Positions 26,722 through 36,980 are shown, counted from the stretch's first letter. The stretch is DNA of 64,000 nt from a cf. Phormidesmis sp. LEGE 11477 (GCF_015207105.1 NZ_JADEXO010000001.1:1-64000), one strand, 5' to 3'. Translations and numbers: made by a program. The notes: generated by a model from the letters alone, not told the origin.

Positions 26722-28698
26722 ATGACGACGGTTTTGGAACAGGGAAATATTAGTATCCATACCGAGAATATTTTTCCTATTATCAAAAAGTGGCTTTACT
26801 CTGACCACGAGATCTTTATCCGCGAGCTGATCTCTAATGGTGTAGACGCTATCAGCAAGCTAAATATGCTCTCTCGTTCTGGCGAGTATAAAGGCGAGAC
26901 CAGTTCAGAAATCTCCATCGCTGTTGATAAAGAAGCTAAAACGCTCAGCATTAGTGATAGCGGCATTGGCATGACCGCTGAAGAAATTAAGAAGTACATC
27001 AATCAGGTGGCTTTCTCTAGTGCCGAAGAATTTATTAGTAAATATAAAGACGAATCCGATCAGCAAATTATCGGCCACTTCGGACTAGGGTTCTACTCTT
27101 CCTTTATGGTTGCCGATCGGGTAGATATTGATACTCTTTCGTGGCAAGAAGACGCGCGGGCCGTTCACTGGTCTTGTGATGGCAGTACCTCTTTTGAGTT
27201 GAGTGAGAGCGATCGCACCACACGCGGCACCACTATCACCCTCTACCTCAACGACGACGAGCAAGAATATCTTGAAGATGCCCGCATCAAGCAGCTCGTC
27301 AAGACCTACTGCGACTTTTTGCCTGTGCCTATCAGCTTCGATGGCGAAGTCATCAATAAGCAAGAAGCCCCTTGGAAAAAGTCTCCTAGCGATCTAACTG
27401 ACGAAGACTACCTCAACCTCTATCGCTACCTCTATCCTTACGAGGAAGAACCCCTGCTATGGGTTCATCTCAACACCGACTATCCCTTCGTCGTTAATGG
27501 CATCCTCTACTTCCCCAAGCTAAAGCCAGACGTAGAACTGAACCAGGGGCAGATCAAGCTTTTCTGCAATCAAGTTTTTGTCAGCGATAACTGCGAGGAA
27601 GTAATTCCCAAATTTCTGACACCGCTACGGGGTGTAATCGACAGCACTGATATTCCGCTGAACGTATCTCGCAGCTTCTTGCAGGCTGATCGAACCGTGC
27701 GGCGAATCTCGGACTATGTTGCCAAGAAAGTAGGCGATCGCCTCAAAGAGCAATACAGAGACGATATCGAGAAGTACATTAGTATCTGGCAAGACCTAGG
27801 TACCTTCGTCAAATTCGGTTCTCTCAATGACGACAAATTCAAAAAGCAAGTTCAAAAATACGTCATCTTCCGTTCAACTGCGGACCTAGCCAAGGCTGAC
27901 GAACCCAAAGTCTCGGTAGAAGTAGATACTCAAGCAGAAGGTGACGATGCCTGGTCGGATGTCAGTGAAAAGAAAGCAGTTGACGCTAACGGCAACTCTT
28001 ACACCACTATCCAAGAATATCTAGATCGCAACAAGGAAAAGCACGAAAACAGAGTCTATTACGCGACTGATGAAGTCTCGCAAGCTACCTACATCGGTCT
28101 CTTGAAGAGCCAAGATATAGAAGTGCTGTTCATGGACTCATTCATTGACACCCACTTCGTCTCTTTTCTAGAGCAAGAATATTCAGACGTGAAGTTTTCT
28201 AGGGTAGATGCTGATTTAGACGACACCTTGATCGATGATGACAAATCAGATGACATCGTTGATGGCACAACCAACAAAACTCGTGGTGAGCAAGTTAAGT
28301 CAGTCTTTGAAAAAGCTCTAAACCGCCCTCAGGTAACTATCCGCACTGAAGCTCTCAAAGGCGATAGCACTGCGCCTCCGGCCATGGTTCTTCTCCCTGA
28401 AGAGCTGCGTCGTATGCAAGAAATGAGCGCTTTTATCCAGCAGCAGAGCGTTCAATTCCCTGAAGCGCATACGCTCTTGGTGAACACTGCTCACCCTTTG
28501 ATTAAGAACGTCGCTAACTTAGATCAAGGAATTGTGCAAGCAGACGGTAGTCCATCGCCTTCTAGCCAGCTTGCTAATCTAATCTGCGAGCAAGTCTACG
28601 ATCTAGCGCTTATGGCCCAGAAAGGCTTCGATGCAGATGGGATGAAAGCTTTCACAGAGCGCTCGACCAGTCTGTTGACAAAGCTAACCGAACGATAG
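26722..28698 (+). CDS. htpG: Hsp90-family chaperone HtpG
   Basis: ATP-dependent cytosolic chaperone. In cyanobacteria HtpG helps heat and oxidative-stress survival and phycobilisome linker stability. I take the ATG at 26722 (658 residues, MTTVLEQGNISIHTENIF) because family homology begins exactly there; 44 more codons are open upstream from 26590 but look non-coding. Visible motifs: ATP-lid and binding segments FIRELISNGVDAISKL, SDSGIGMTAEEIKKYINQVAFSS and IGHFGLGFYSSFMVAD; middle domain QIKLFCNQVFVSDN and DIPLNVSRSFLQAD; and the C-terminal dimerisation domain ending LTER. No CIRCE element was found upstream. Confidence 0.96.
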   Translation: MTTVLEQGNISIHTENIFPIIKKWLYSDHEIFIRELISNGVDAISKLNMLSRSGEYKGETSSEISIAVDKEAKTLSISDSGIGMTAEEIKKYINQVAFSSAEEFISKYKDESDQQIIGHFGLGFYSSFMVADRVDIDTLSWQEDARAVHWSCDGSTSFELSESDRTTRGTTITLYLNDDEQEYLEDARIKQLVKTYCDFLPVPISFDGEVINKQEAPWKKSPSDLTDEDYLNLYRYLYPYEEEPLLWVHLNTDYPFVVNGILYFPKLKPDVELNQGQIKLFCNQVFVSDNCEEVIPKFLTPLRGVIDSTDIPLNVSRSFLQADRTVRRISDYVAKKVGDRLKEQYRDDIEKYISIWQDLGTFVKFGSLNDDKFKKQVQKYVIFRSTADLAKADEPKVSVEVDTQAEGDDAWSDVSEKKAVDANGNSYTTIQEYLDRNKEKHENRVYYATDEVSQATYIGLLKSQDIEVLFMDSFIDTHFVSFLEQEYSDVKFSRVDADLDDTLIDDDKSDDIVDGTTNKTRGEQVKSVFEKALNRPQVTIRTEALKGDSTAPPAMVLLPEELRRMQEMSAFIQQQSVQFPEAHTLLVNTAHPLIKNVANLDQGIVQADGSPSPSSQLANLICEQVYDLALMAQKGFDADGMKAFTERSTSLLTKLTER

Positions 28699-28716
28699 AG
28701 ACCGAAGGACTTTAGT

Positions 28717-28759
28717 TTTGCTCAGTCAATAGGTGCAACTGCTGCTGCTGCTGAGCAAA
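28717..28759 (+). terminator. Possible terminator after htpG
   Basis: TTTGCTCAG and CTGAGCAAA form a perfect 9-bp stem, but the loop is 25 bases (with a CTG run) and no T run follows, so efficiency is doubtful. Confidence 0.35.
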
Positions 28760-28922
28760 GCTAGAGGAATACTAAGCACAGAAGGCAGTTCTTAACCTGA
28801 CATTCAATTTCTGAAGTAGTCAAAACCTTTTGCGATCGCCCAATTAAGTCCTAATCAAGCCCTTTTTTGTGCTAATGGCCACAGGTGTCTATAATGATTA
28901 ACTCCGTTAGCGTAGAAAACCC

Positions 28923-29159
28923 ATGTCAAAGAAGTGCGACCTCACTGGCAAAAAAGCCAACAACGCCTTTTCCGTCTCTCACTCTCATCGCCGTACCAAG
29001 CGCCTTCAGGAAGCCAACCTTCAAGACAAGCGCATCTGGTGGCCTCAAGGTAATAGATTCGTCCGCCTGCGCGTATCTACCAAAGCTCTCAAGACCTTAC
29101 AGAAAAAAGGTCTCGATGCAATGGCGCGTGAAGCCGGCATCGACCTAAACAAGTACTAA
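28923..29159 (+). CDS. rpmB: 50S ribosomal protein L28
   Basis: A 78-residue L28: [56 protein letters not shown], then KKGLDAMA. Length and ends are normal for cyanobacteria. Only one Cys is present (Cys5), so this is the zinc-free form. It is monocistronic, with a strong hairpin terminator beyond it. Confidence 0.97.
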   Translation: MSKKCDLTGKKANNAFSVSHSHRRTKRLQEANLQDKRIWWPQGNRFVRLRVSTKALKTLQKKGLDAMAREAGIDLNKY

Positions 29160-29239
29160 GAGGATAAGCACCAAAGAAAATAGTCAGTAATACTTTTGGC
29201 TGAGTAACCGCCGATATAGCAATCTTATCTGACCAGCTT

Positions 29240-29268
29240 TCCCCCTGTGATACGCAGGGGGATTTTTT
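29240..29268 (+). terminator. Intrinsic terminator after rpmB
   Basis: CCCCCTG/CAGGGGG (extendable by a T-A pair) with a 7-base loop, followed by six Ts. This is a textbook intrinsic terminator 80 bases after rpmB. The remaining 29269-29464 contains no gene I can support and should carry the hps promoter. Confidence 0.9.
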
Positions 29269-29464
29269 ATGTTCGTAATCGCCAGCTTCATTTTCCGTAT
29301 TTCTTCTATCCGTATCTTCCGCTGCCCCGAAACTGTTTTTATACGGTAATTTGTCCAGTTGATAAGCACATTCGTTGTTAGAACCCTTCAATCCTAGCGG
29401 TTTTAGATAGGTAGCCCTACTGATTCTCTTAATTGTTAAGGTTGGGTAGTCTGAGCGGGTAGCC

Positions 29465-32400
29465 ATGCAAAGAGTACTCGGAAAACTATTTTCTCCTTTT
29501 GCATCTCCCCAATCAGTTAGGAAGCCTACCATGTCCGCCAAAAAGCAGACCCGCAATAGAACTCCTCGTCAGTCCGGCTCAGACTTTCAGCGGCTTTCTC
29601 GCCGCTTTATGAGTGGTTTACTGAAAAGTCTCTTTTTTGTCAACAAATCTGCTCGCTACAGTAAAGCGGGGTTTGTGCTTCCTACAACAGTGCTGTTGCT
29701 ATTAGTCACGACACTGACGGTGGGGGCACTCAGCTTTCGGACGGCTAGTCGAACACAAACAGCATACTTAGCCAGAGAGCAGCAGGTAATTGATAATATT
29801 GCAGCTCCTGCGGCTGACAGAGCAAAAGCAAAGCTGGAATACCTGTTTGATAGGGATACGCGCTTTCCTAGTTCTGCGACTCCATCTAGCGATCTGCTAG
29901 CTGCACTGATGGCAAACGTGACTAGTACGCCATTAGGAGTTACTAAATTTGCCAAAGACCCATATACACTGCCAAAAGAAACGAGAATAGACATTAACGG
30001 GGACGGTACTGTTGATAACGCCTGGAAGTTTTCATTTGATCTCAATGGTGACGGCAGCGAAGACGAAAACGAAATTGTTGCATATTCTGTACTGATGGAT
30101 GATTCCTCAGATAACGGTACTCCGGCTGATCTCACCGACGATATTCGCACTGAAGATGATCTGAGTCCAGCAAAGGCGAATGCTTTAGTCACTCGAAATG
30201 GTCCGATCAACGCTAATGAAGCGTTGGATGCTTGTGGAGGTTCAAGGGTCCCTGATCAAGGGTGGTACGAGGTCAGTACGGCCCTACTTGAGAAAAACTT
30301 TCAGGTGACTGCGTATGTGAGCAACGGCAAGGACGTTGGCCGCGTCAATAGTGCTTTGGAACTGCAGCAGGTGCGACAAGCTAGCAAAGGAAATCGATGG
30401 GGTGCTTGGTTCAAATACGACCTAGAGATATTTCCAGGTCCAGAGTTCAACTTCAACGGTGCGATGCATTCTGATGGCAACTTGATGGTTGACAACAAAG
30501 CCTACCTACATATGATCAGCTCTCACAACTCGTGTTTGTATTCAAGGGAATCTTCTAAAATCACTTTAGCGGAATCTGATGATTTTGTTGGGCAGCTCGT
30601 TGTTGGTAATACAACCAAGAACCAAATTGCCAAAAGTCAAGACCCCAAAATTCATATTTACAAGAGTGCTAGCGAGGCACCTATAACAGCTGGCGAAGAC
30701 GGGAAGCTAACAAAAGATAACGATTCCGTGACACCCGACAACGATAATGTATCACCTCTAGATATAGCCCTAGATCCGTTGGCGCTGTTTACACGAGACG
30801 CTTCTAGACATCGCAAGACTGATACTTGGATCCGAGCTGCAGACTGGGAGACTAAAAAATATTTTTCCGAGGAGCGAGTTACTAATGAAACTCAGAATCC
30901 TCCTTTTCTAGACGACTTCTATCGGGCTGATAATCGCTATGGGCCTTATCCTTCTTATGACACCATCAATTGGGTTGAAGATACAGACAAAAAACTAGGT
31001 GAGACAATTTCCAGTGGTAATAGCCTCAGCAACGAGACGGCTGGGCTAGATGGTTATTGGGAAAGGCAGGCTAGAATTCATGGATTGCGCTTGATTGTTG
31101 GACAGCGTCTAGAGCTAGGTAATACGTATGGATGGGGAAAGGATCTTGATGACGATGGCACTCGTGATCCTGATATTCTCTACCCGCCGAATAGTACGTC
31201 TATCTCTAACCTTCAGCGTCAGCGACGGACGTTACGAGATAATCTAGCTGCCGTTCAAGGCATGGTGGTCTATCACTATGAAAGTGATGGCGGAAATTTC
31301 CCATTGGCTTGCTATGCAGCGACTTCTCACCCAGGCACCCTTGAAACCCTCCAAAGTAGCCGCACCTTTACTAACTGGGAGAATGAAGCAGAAAGTGGAA
31401 CAGGGACTACGCTCAAAGCTGACTTCTTATCAGGTGATGGCACTAATGGCTGGGAGTTTCAGTTCCCCTCAGCGTTTGATACGGAAAATAAATTCGCTAC
31501 TCAGCTCGCTAGCGACCAGCCCTTAGGAATTGCTCTTAGGAACTTGGCGCAGTTTGCAGGAGATCCTGAGGGAGGTTCACCTTCGTTCAAACCTGTACAA
31601 GAAGCTGGTTTGATTCATCCAGCCCCTAATATGTCAATGTGGGGAGACTTCTCTATGCTACGTAGAATCTTTGACGAGTACCTGGATAACAGTGTTGCAT
31701 ATGCTGATCTGAGTATCGCTGATAAGTCTACGTTGCACTCTGCTGCCTGCACGATGGGACTACTCGCTTACAACTTAGAGAAAGCAATTGCTGTTCAATC
31801 CCGTGCATTATCTGGCTCTTCTTTAACCTCGCTAGGTAACAAAATCTACGCTCTGGTCGATGGCACTAACTCTAGCGGGACTCTGACGGGTGGCAACCAA
31901 GAGATGGAAGAATACATCGGTATAACTTCTGGAGGGGTTACGATTGGCGATCGCAACGGTGATGGCGATGTCTCAGATGTAGAAGACATCAAACCGACTA
32001 CATCATGGGTAGATCCGACGACCGGAGGTACCTGCTCTGTTACTGACTCGGCTGCTTACGAGAGATCTTGCGACGCGGGTGAATATTATGAGCAGTTCAC
32101 ATTAGAAGAGTGGCTGGCTGTTTTGAATTATCGTAGTGACTTGGGCAGTACGCTAGCAGCCCGTATAGGTCAGGCCACTGCTTATGTTAATGGCGCTCAG
32201 ATATTGAGAGACCGTGCGCTTGGGTTCATTGACTCCGGTCTGCCCGTACCGATTGGTACCGCTGACAACGTGACATGGGATGTCGCAACGGGTGATACCG
32301 AAGTAGTTGGTTCTGGTGGTACGGCTACCTCCTTTCGTACTGGCTGCGACCCAGATATCTTTCGCGATAGCCTGACTGGTGGTGGCGGCGGACTAGATAC

Positions 32401-34396
32401 GAAAGCTGTCGGTTTAGCGCTTGGTTTTTGCTCTAATATTACTGGCCCTAAATATCCATCTCTTTATTATCTTTTCCCATTGTTTGATCACGACCAAGAT
32501 GGTGACGATAATACTGGTGCAGATGGCGTTCTAACTGCTGGTACTGTAGGCTTTGACCACAGCCAAGCTACGCTGGCCTCTGCCGAAGAATACATAGCAG
32601 ATACTCAGATCAACTCGATTAACCCACCCGCCGCTACTCCTATCACTAGCGCAGACCTTGTCTACAGCGTTGTCGGTGACGATCACGCGGGTGATGCCGG
32701 ATACGAGACTACGGATGATACAGGACTAAGTGCGATTGCCCTCGTCCCCCAATCAACCACTGCATTCGCTGACTGGAAACTTCTGCCTGCTTCGGCTGCG
32801 AGTGTGTCAGATACCTTTAATCCCGAGTCGATGAATATTGTGGTACCGGGAGGCAATCTACTTTCACTTCCTCTGTTAGACAAAGTCATGTACAACGGTC
32901 GCGAGGAAATGGCCGTTCGAGTTCTAGATATAGATCTTGGGCGTCTAACGCAAGAGACAAATCCTAACGGTTCAGATTATTGGGTTTCGGACGATAGGGA
33001 TTCTACTAGCGGAATTATCTATGCGGCTCGCGAAGATGCGGCTCGGGAGGATTCTATCGTGAGGCCAGCAGCAGGAGCTTGGACAGATTGCGATGAATTA
33101 GCAAATATTGCAAACTTCACTTCTAATTCGATGTCTGCTAGCTGCAAGATGGTTGTTAACAGCGCCACGCCAACTGATCCACCGCTGACCAAAAGAGCGG
33201 ATGGTAGTGTTGTAGGCATCAGCATCAAACCGATTGACTTCGCTCCCGATCCCGATCGGCGTCCCTATGGTTTTCGTTTGAACGCAGATTTAAATGGCAA
33301 CAAAGGCGACATTAGCAGAGACAAGAATCGTACATGGGGTTTGTCTTTTGTTACAGACAACGCAGCCTATATAAAGGGCAACTTCAATCCACATTCTACA
33401 GACGGCGATGACTCTATCGAAGAGTTTACCGATACTCTCTTCGATGCGGGCTCTACAGGTACGTTTACTCCTGCCGAATTCTACGGTGATCGACAGGTCT
33501 CTGAGCGTAACTTAGATAATTTTGCAGTTGCCAGCATAGACCGTTGGCGAGTCGCAGAAGTTCTGGCAGATGCAGTGTCGATTTTGTCTGATAGCTTTGT
33601 TGATGGTGCGATAGAAGAAGGGTTTACCAGAGACTGGGATGAAGCATCTCCCGACTTTGGCTCTAAAACTTCTTTTCACAACCAGCAGCGTCCGCTGCAA
33701 GACAACGGCAACGACGTAGATATAGATAAGTGGGCTGATGAAACTGGCTGGGTAAGAGAAGATTCTGATACGCCTCACGATAGTGCTGCGCCTATCTGGG
33801 TCGGCAGAAATGGAGAATCCAAAACGGCTACTAACACGGTTGAAGAGGCCACCAGCGATAGTGACTTTACAATACGAAAGAGTAAAGACAACTCAGACCT
33901 GTATAGGGACATGCTAATTGAAGAGGCTACACCTCACAGAGTCAATGCCACTATCATTTCTGGAATCGTACCTTCTAGAGAAAAGCAAAGCTATGGAGGA
34001 CTTCATAACTTTCCCCGCTTCTTACAAAGCTGGAAAGTCGGCAACAATAATACCAGTTTGTTTATGCAGGGAGCTTTCCTCCAGTTAAACTTTAGTACGG
34101 CTTCTACAGCGCCCTTTAGTATCGTCGCCTGGGAGCCCGGTGAGTTTAGTAATAAGAAGAAGGATATAATTCCCTACTACCAGCCTCCCGCTAGAGCATG
34201 GGGCTATGACGTAGCTCTGCAATATGCACCAGCAGGCCCTATCGCTCAACGCTTTGTCACAGTCGGAAGACCGCGAAGTGAGCACTACCGTGAGCTACCC
34301 ATTGATGACCCATACGTAGTGGGATTGCGCTGTGCAGTGGTACCAGATGGGACGCCAGATGGAACGCCAGTCTTCTCTGACGAAAGCTGTCCATAG
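29465..34396 (+). CDS. hpsA: Hormogonium polysaccharide biosynthesis protein HpsA
   Basis: A 1643-residue secreted or cell-envelope protein required, in Nostoc punctiforme, for hormogonium polysaccharide and gliding. A basic N-terminus (~1-65) precedes one membrane helix in a pilin-like context (KAGFVLPTTVLLLLVTTLTVG, ~68-87) that lacks Glu+5, as in PilX/GspK-type tip pseudopilins. The body is extracytoplasmic and acidic, with several DxNxDGxxD calcium-type loops: DINGDGTVD (~176), DLNGDGSEDENE (~192), and later DRNGDGDVSD, DLDDDGTRD and DHDQDGDDN. It heads a five-gene plus-strand block with four pseudopilin genes. Met23 (MSAKKQTR) is a possible alternative start. Confidence 0.92.
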   Translation: MQRVLGKLFSPFASPQSVRKPTMSAKKQTRNRTPRQSGSDFQRLSRRFMSGLLKSLFFVNKSARYSKAGFVLPTTVLLLLVTTLTVGALSFRTASRTQTAYLAREQQVIDNIAAPAADRAKAKLEYLFDRDTRFPSSATPSSDLLAALMANVTSTPLGVTKFAKDPYTLPKETRIDINGDGTVDNAWKFSFDLNGDGSEDENEIVAYSVLMDDSSDNGTPADLTDDIRTEDDLSPAKANALVTRNGPINANEALDACGGSRVPDQGWYEVSTALLEKNFQVTAYVSNGKDVGRVNSALELQQVRQASKGNRWGAWFKYDLEIFPGPEFNFNGAMHSDGNLMVDNKAYLHMISSHNSCLYSRESSKITLAESDDFVGQLVVGNTTKNQIAKSQDPKIHIYKSASEAPITAGEDGKLTKDNDSVTPDNDNVSPLDIALDPLALFTRDASRHRKTDTWIRAADWETKKYFSEERVTNETQNPPFLDDFYRADNRYGPYPSYDTINWVEDTDKKLGETISSGNSLSNETAGLDGYWERQARIHGLRLIVGQRLELGNTYGWGKDLDDDGTRDPDILYPPNSTSISNLQRQRRTLRDNLAAVQGMVVYHYESDGGNFPLACYAATSHPGTLETLQSSRTFTNWENEAESGTGTTLKADFLSGDGTNGWEFQFPSAFDTENKFATQLASDQPLGIALRNLAQFAGDPEGGSPSFKPVQEAGLIHPAPNMSMWGDFSMLRRIFDEYLDNSVAYADLSIADKSTLHSAACTMGLLAYNLEKAIAVQSRALSGSSLTSLGNKIYALVDGTNSSGTLTGGNQEMEEYIGITSGGVTIGDRNGDGDVSDVEDIKPTTSWVDPTTGGTCSVTDSAAYERSCDAGEYYEQFTLEEWLAVLNYRSDLGSTLAARIGQATAYVNGAQILRDRALGFIDSGLPVPIGTADNVTWDVATGDTEVVGSGGTATSFRTGCDPDIFRDSLTGGGGGLDTKAVGLALGFCSNITGPKYPSLYYLFPLFDHDQDGDDNTGADGVLTAGTVGFDHSQATLASAEEYIADTQINSINPPAATPITSADLVYSVVGDDHAGDAGYETTDDTGLSAIALVPQSTTAFADWKLLPASAASVSDTFNPESMNIVVPGGNLLSLPLLDKVMYNGREEMAVRVLDIDLGRLTQETNPNGSDYWVSDDRDSTSGIIYAAREDAAREDSIVRPAAGAWTDCDELANIANFTSNSMSASCKMVVNSATPTDPPLTKRADGSVVGISIKPIDFAPDPDRRPYGFRLNADLNGNKGDISRDKNRTWGLSFVTDNAAYIKGNFNPHSTDGDDSIEEFTDTLFDAGSTGTFTPAEFYGDRQVSERNLDNFAVASIDRWRVAEVLADAVSILSDSFVDGAIEEGFTRDWDEASPDFGSKTSFHNQQRPLQDNGNDVDIDKWADETGWVREDSDTPHDSAAPIWVGRNGESKTATNTVEEATSDSDFTIRKSKDNSDLYRDMLIEEATPHRVNATIISGIVPSREKQSYGGLHNFPRFLQSWKVGNNNTSLFMQGAFLQLNFSTASTAPFSIVAWEPGEFSNKKKDIIPYYQPPARAWGYDVALQYAPAGPIAQRFVTVGRPRSEHYRELPIDDPYVVGLRCAVVPDGTPDGTPVFSDESCP

Positions 34397-34441
34397 GCAG
34401 CGGGCCAAGTCGATCAGTCCTAATCATGTGTAGCTCTTGTT

Positions 34442-35185
34442 ATGTCAAAAGAAACCAATTCGAAAATGAGAGAATCATGCAAAAAGCTAGAACCAAGCTG
34501 GTTGATAAGCAATAAGCTGATGGTCGATCAGTCAAAGTCAGAGACATCAGGACTGACTTTGATTGAATGTTTAGTGGCAATTGCTGTTATTGGTGTAACG
34601 ACCGCAGCAATTGGGCCGATGATGGTGTTCTCAGTGGCGACTAGAATCCAAAATCAGAGGGCAGAACAGGCACTACAGATTGCCCAGGCAGAAATCGACA
34701 AGGCTCGTCTGATTGTAGAGATCGGCGGCAACTACCGAGATGACCTACTAGCGATCCCTCTACCCTCTACAACAACAACAGATGTTGTCCGCAATGTTAG
34801 TGCGCCAATCGCCTTTGAATCTACACCTAGCAACGTTACGAGTGTGACCGATGCTCGCCTAGTAGATTTAGACGGAGACGGCGATGATGACTATGCCATT
34901 CAGCTATTTCGCACAGAAGGAGTAAGTGCGGGAAGTACACCCGTGTTTTTTGATATTGGGGCTAGGGTCTATGATGCGAGACGTTCTGATCCTGACGTTA
35001 GAGCGCTCTCTACAGCTACTGCTGGATTGACCTTTACTAGTGGGGAGGGCCAAGCTGGAACCCGTCCTTTGGCTGTGATATATAGCCAGATCAGTCAAGG
35101 CGATAGACAAGCTTCTCTGTGTCAGCAGTGGGAATTTTTGAGTACTACTGGCTCAGCACCCTCTAGCATGGTATGCCCTGACTGA
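34442..35185 (+). CDS. hpsB: Pseudopilin HpsB-type
   Basis: A 247-residue minor pilin. The prepilin cleavage motif is SG-LTLIECLVAIAVIGVTT (Gly-1, Glu+5) after a 36-residue leader, followed by one hydrophobic helix and the polar stalk RIQNQRAEQALQIAQAEIDKARL. It contains a calcium-type loop DLDGDGDDDYA (~140) that echoes those of HpsA. In Nostoc hpsB-D are co-transcribed with hpsA and help export polysaccharide through a type IV pilus/type II secretion-like machine. The 45-base gap to hpsA supports an operon. The subgroup name rests on position and similarity, not on a search. Confidence 0.85.
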   Translation: MSKETNSKMRESCKKLEPSWLISNKLMVDQSKSETSGLTLIECLVAIAVIGVTTAAIGPMMVFSVATRIQNQRAEQALQIAQAEIDKARLIVEIGGNYRDDLLAIPLPSTTTTDVVRNVSAPIAFESTPSNVTSVTDARLVDLDGDGDDDYAIQLFRTEGVSAGSTPVFFDIGARVYDARRSDPDVRALSTATAGLTFTSGEGQAGTRPLAVIYSQISQGDRQASLCQQWEFLSTTGSAPSSMVCPD

Positions 35186-35265
35186 TATCAATATTGCGAG
35201 ATGTCACTTTTTTGTTCTAAACGACTATCGTGTATCTGCTCACTATTTCTCATATTTGTAAGACT

Positions 35266-36276
35266 ATGCAACACTACAAACGCATACTTTCCCACTGCCT
35301 ATTGCGTAGGCAACGCAAACGGTTTTTAGGTTTCACTTTGATGGAACTGCTAATAGCGATGGTGATATCGAGTATCGTCACCTCTGGACTGTTGTATCTT
35401 GTTGTAGAGATCATGCAGGTGGACCGGCGTGAGGCATCTCTAGACCAGGTGCAAAGGGATATGCAAAGAGCTATTAACTACATAGGAGATGATTTGCAAG
35501 AAGCTTTGTACGTTTATTCTAACCCAACCAGAATAGCGGCTCTAGCAACTTCGTTAGAAAATGATCCTCAGTTTCCAGACGCGGGAGGAGATACTCCAGT
35601 ATTAGCCTTCTGGCGAGTTGATCCGATTGAAAATAATCTTCCTGACTGCACTAGCTATGCCGCAGGTACTCCTGCGTTACGACAATGTGAGTCTCTAAGA
35701 ATTCGTCAAGCTTCTTACACTCTGGTGGTGTATGTGCAACGTGTTAATGACGGCAATGCCAACTGGCCAGGTCAGTCGCGCTTGATTCGATACGAGCTTT
35801 CAAAATATACAAATACAGCCACCATGGCAGTTAGAAACGGCTACCGTGACCCTGCTGATTTGGAAGATGGAGCCTCCACATTCGAAGACTGGACGCCCGC
35901 AACTGGTGAAGTTCCAGCCGGTACATCAGCAGTGCTAGTTGATTTTGTGAATGATCCGGGTGCAACTCTAGACCGCTCACCTTTATCTGACCCGACTGCG
36001 GCTTGTAGTACTTATGGCACTGACGCTTCAGGCGATTTTCTATATCAGGTAGTCCCTGATGGCGCTAATATAACAACAAACACTAGTTTCTTTGCATGCG
36101 TGCGAAACGCCGATACAGACACTGAAGAACGGGCTAACCAAGACGTTTATGTTTTCTTGAGAGGCAATGCCTTTGATGGACCCTCAGGATCTATCAATAT
36201 GTCAAGCGAAGAAAGCGCTTTACCCGTTCTAGAAACCAGGGTACTGGTAAGAGGTGTGATCAACAAAAGAATCTGA
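35266..36276 (+). CDS. hpsC: Pseudopilin HpsC-type
   Basis: A prepilin with cleavage motif LG-FTLMELLIAMVISSIVTS (Glu+5) followed by the PulJ/GspJ-like stalk QVDRREASLDQVQRDMQRAINYIGDDLQEALYVY. It is 336 residues from the ATG at 35266; the frame is also open from a GTG at 35230, which I think less likely because it lengthens an already long, basic leader. The C-terminal domain contains four cysteines spread over ~120-290 that could form disulfides outside the cytoplasm. It follows hpsB in the hps operon and is likely a minor subunit of the pseudopilus. Confidence 0.85.
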   Translation: MQHYKRILSHCLLRRQRKRFLGFTLMELLIAMVISSIVTSGLLYLVVEIMQVDRREASLDQVQRDMQRAINYIGDDLQEALYVYSNPTRIAALATSLENDPQFPDAGGDTPVLAFWRVDPIENNLPDCTSYAAGTPALRQCESLRIRQASYTLVVYVQRVNDGNANWPGQSRLIRYELSKYTNTATMAVRNGYRDPADLEDGASTFEDWTPATGEVPAGTSAVLVDFVNDPGATLDRSPLSDPTAACSTYGTDASGDFLYQVVPDGANITTNTSFFACVRNADTDTEERANQDVYVFLRGNAFDGPSGSINMSSEESALPVLETRVLVRGVINKRI

Positions 36277-36345
36277 GCCGAATAGACAAACTGATAACAG
36301 TAGTCTGAGCAAGATGTAGTCGCGAGTTGGCAGGTCGAACAGAAA

Positions 36346-36855
36346 ATGAAACATCAATACATGAACAACGCCAACAGTGCGAAGGGCTTTACGCTGATTG
36401 AGCTTTTGGTAGTGGTAGTGATAATTGGTATATTGGGCGCGATCGCCGCACCGGGATGGCTAAGTTTCGTACAGCGTCAGCGACTAAACGCGGTTAGCAG
36501 CGATATGCTAAACGCCCTACGAACCGCTCAGACGGAAGCGATGACGAAACAGCAGTCTCGATCGGTGATTTTTTCTTCTACTGAGCCATCTCTTATCACT
36601 AGGCCGAGCGCTGCGACTACAGGCGGCATTGTCATAGCATTGGGCAACGACGATGTTAGAGACAAAGTAAGTATAAGCGCACCAGCATCAGTCACATTCA
36701 ATCATGATGGTGTTGTCGATGTAGCGACACCGTTCATCGTTGACGTTACTCACGAGGGTGGTATTGGTAAGCGCTGCGTAATTGTAACTACCTTATTAGG
36801 CGGGATGAAATCGGAAGCTAACGATACCTGCGATACCTTTAATTCAGATTTTTAG
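36346..36855 (+). CDS. GspH/FimT-type pseudopilin
   Basis: 169 residues. The motif KG-FTLIELLVVVVIIGILGAIA has Gly-1 and Glu+5 and a 14-residue leader. The stalk SFVQRQRLNAVSSDMLNALRTAQTEAMTKQQ and the beta-rich C-terminus with RCVIVTTLLGG are GspH/FimT-like. A closing Cys pair (RCVIV... DTCDTF) could form a disulfide. It is the third pseudopilin after hpsA and the counterpart of hpsD in position, but I do not assign that symbol. It is paralogous to the next gene. Confidence 0.85.
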   Translation: MKHQYMNNANSAKGFTLIELLVVVVIIGILGAIAAPGWLSFVQRQRLNAVSSDMLNALRTAQTEAMTKQQSRSVIFSSTEPSLITRPSAATTGGIVIALGNDDVRDKVSISAPASVTFNHDGVVDVATPFIVDVTHEGGIGKRCVIVTTLLGGMKSEANDTCDTFNSDF

Positions 36856-36883
36856 ATTTTGTTCCAGTTAGATTTTGTTCCAG
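36852..36883. repeat. Tandem 16-bp duplication at a stop codon
   Basis: TTAGATTTTGTTCCAG occurs twice head to tail; the first copy contains the stop codon of the preceding pseudopilin gene. Confidence 0.8.
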
Positions 36884-36980
36884 CAAGTCTTTGAAAGCTT
36901 TGCTGCTGTGCAAAGAACAAAACATGGATGATAAGAGTCGACAGTCAACCTGAACTAACTTCTTTAGGTTTAAATCAACC

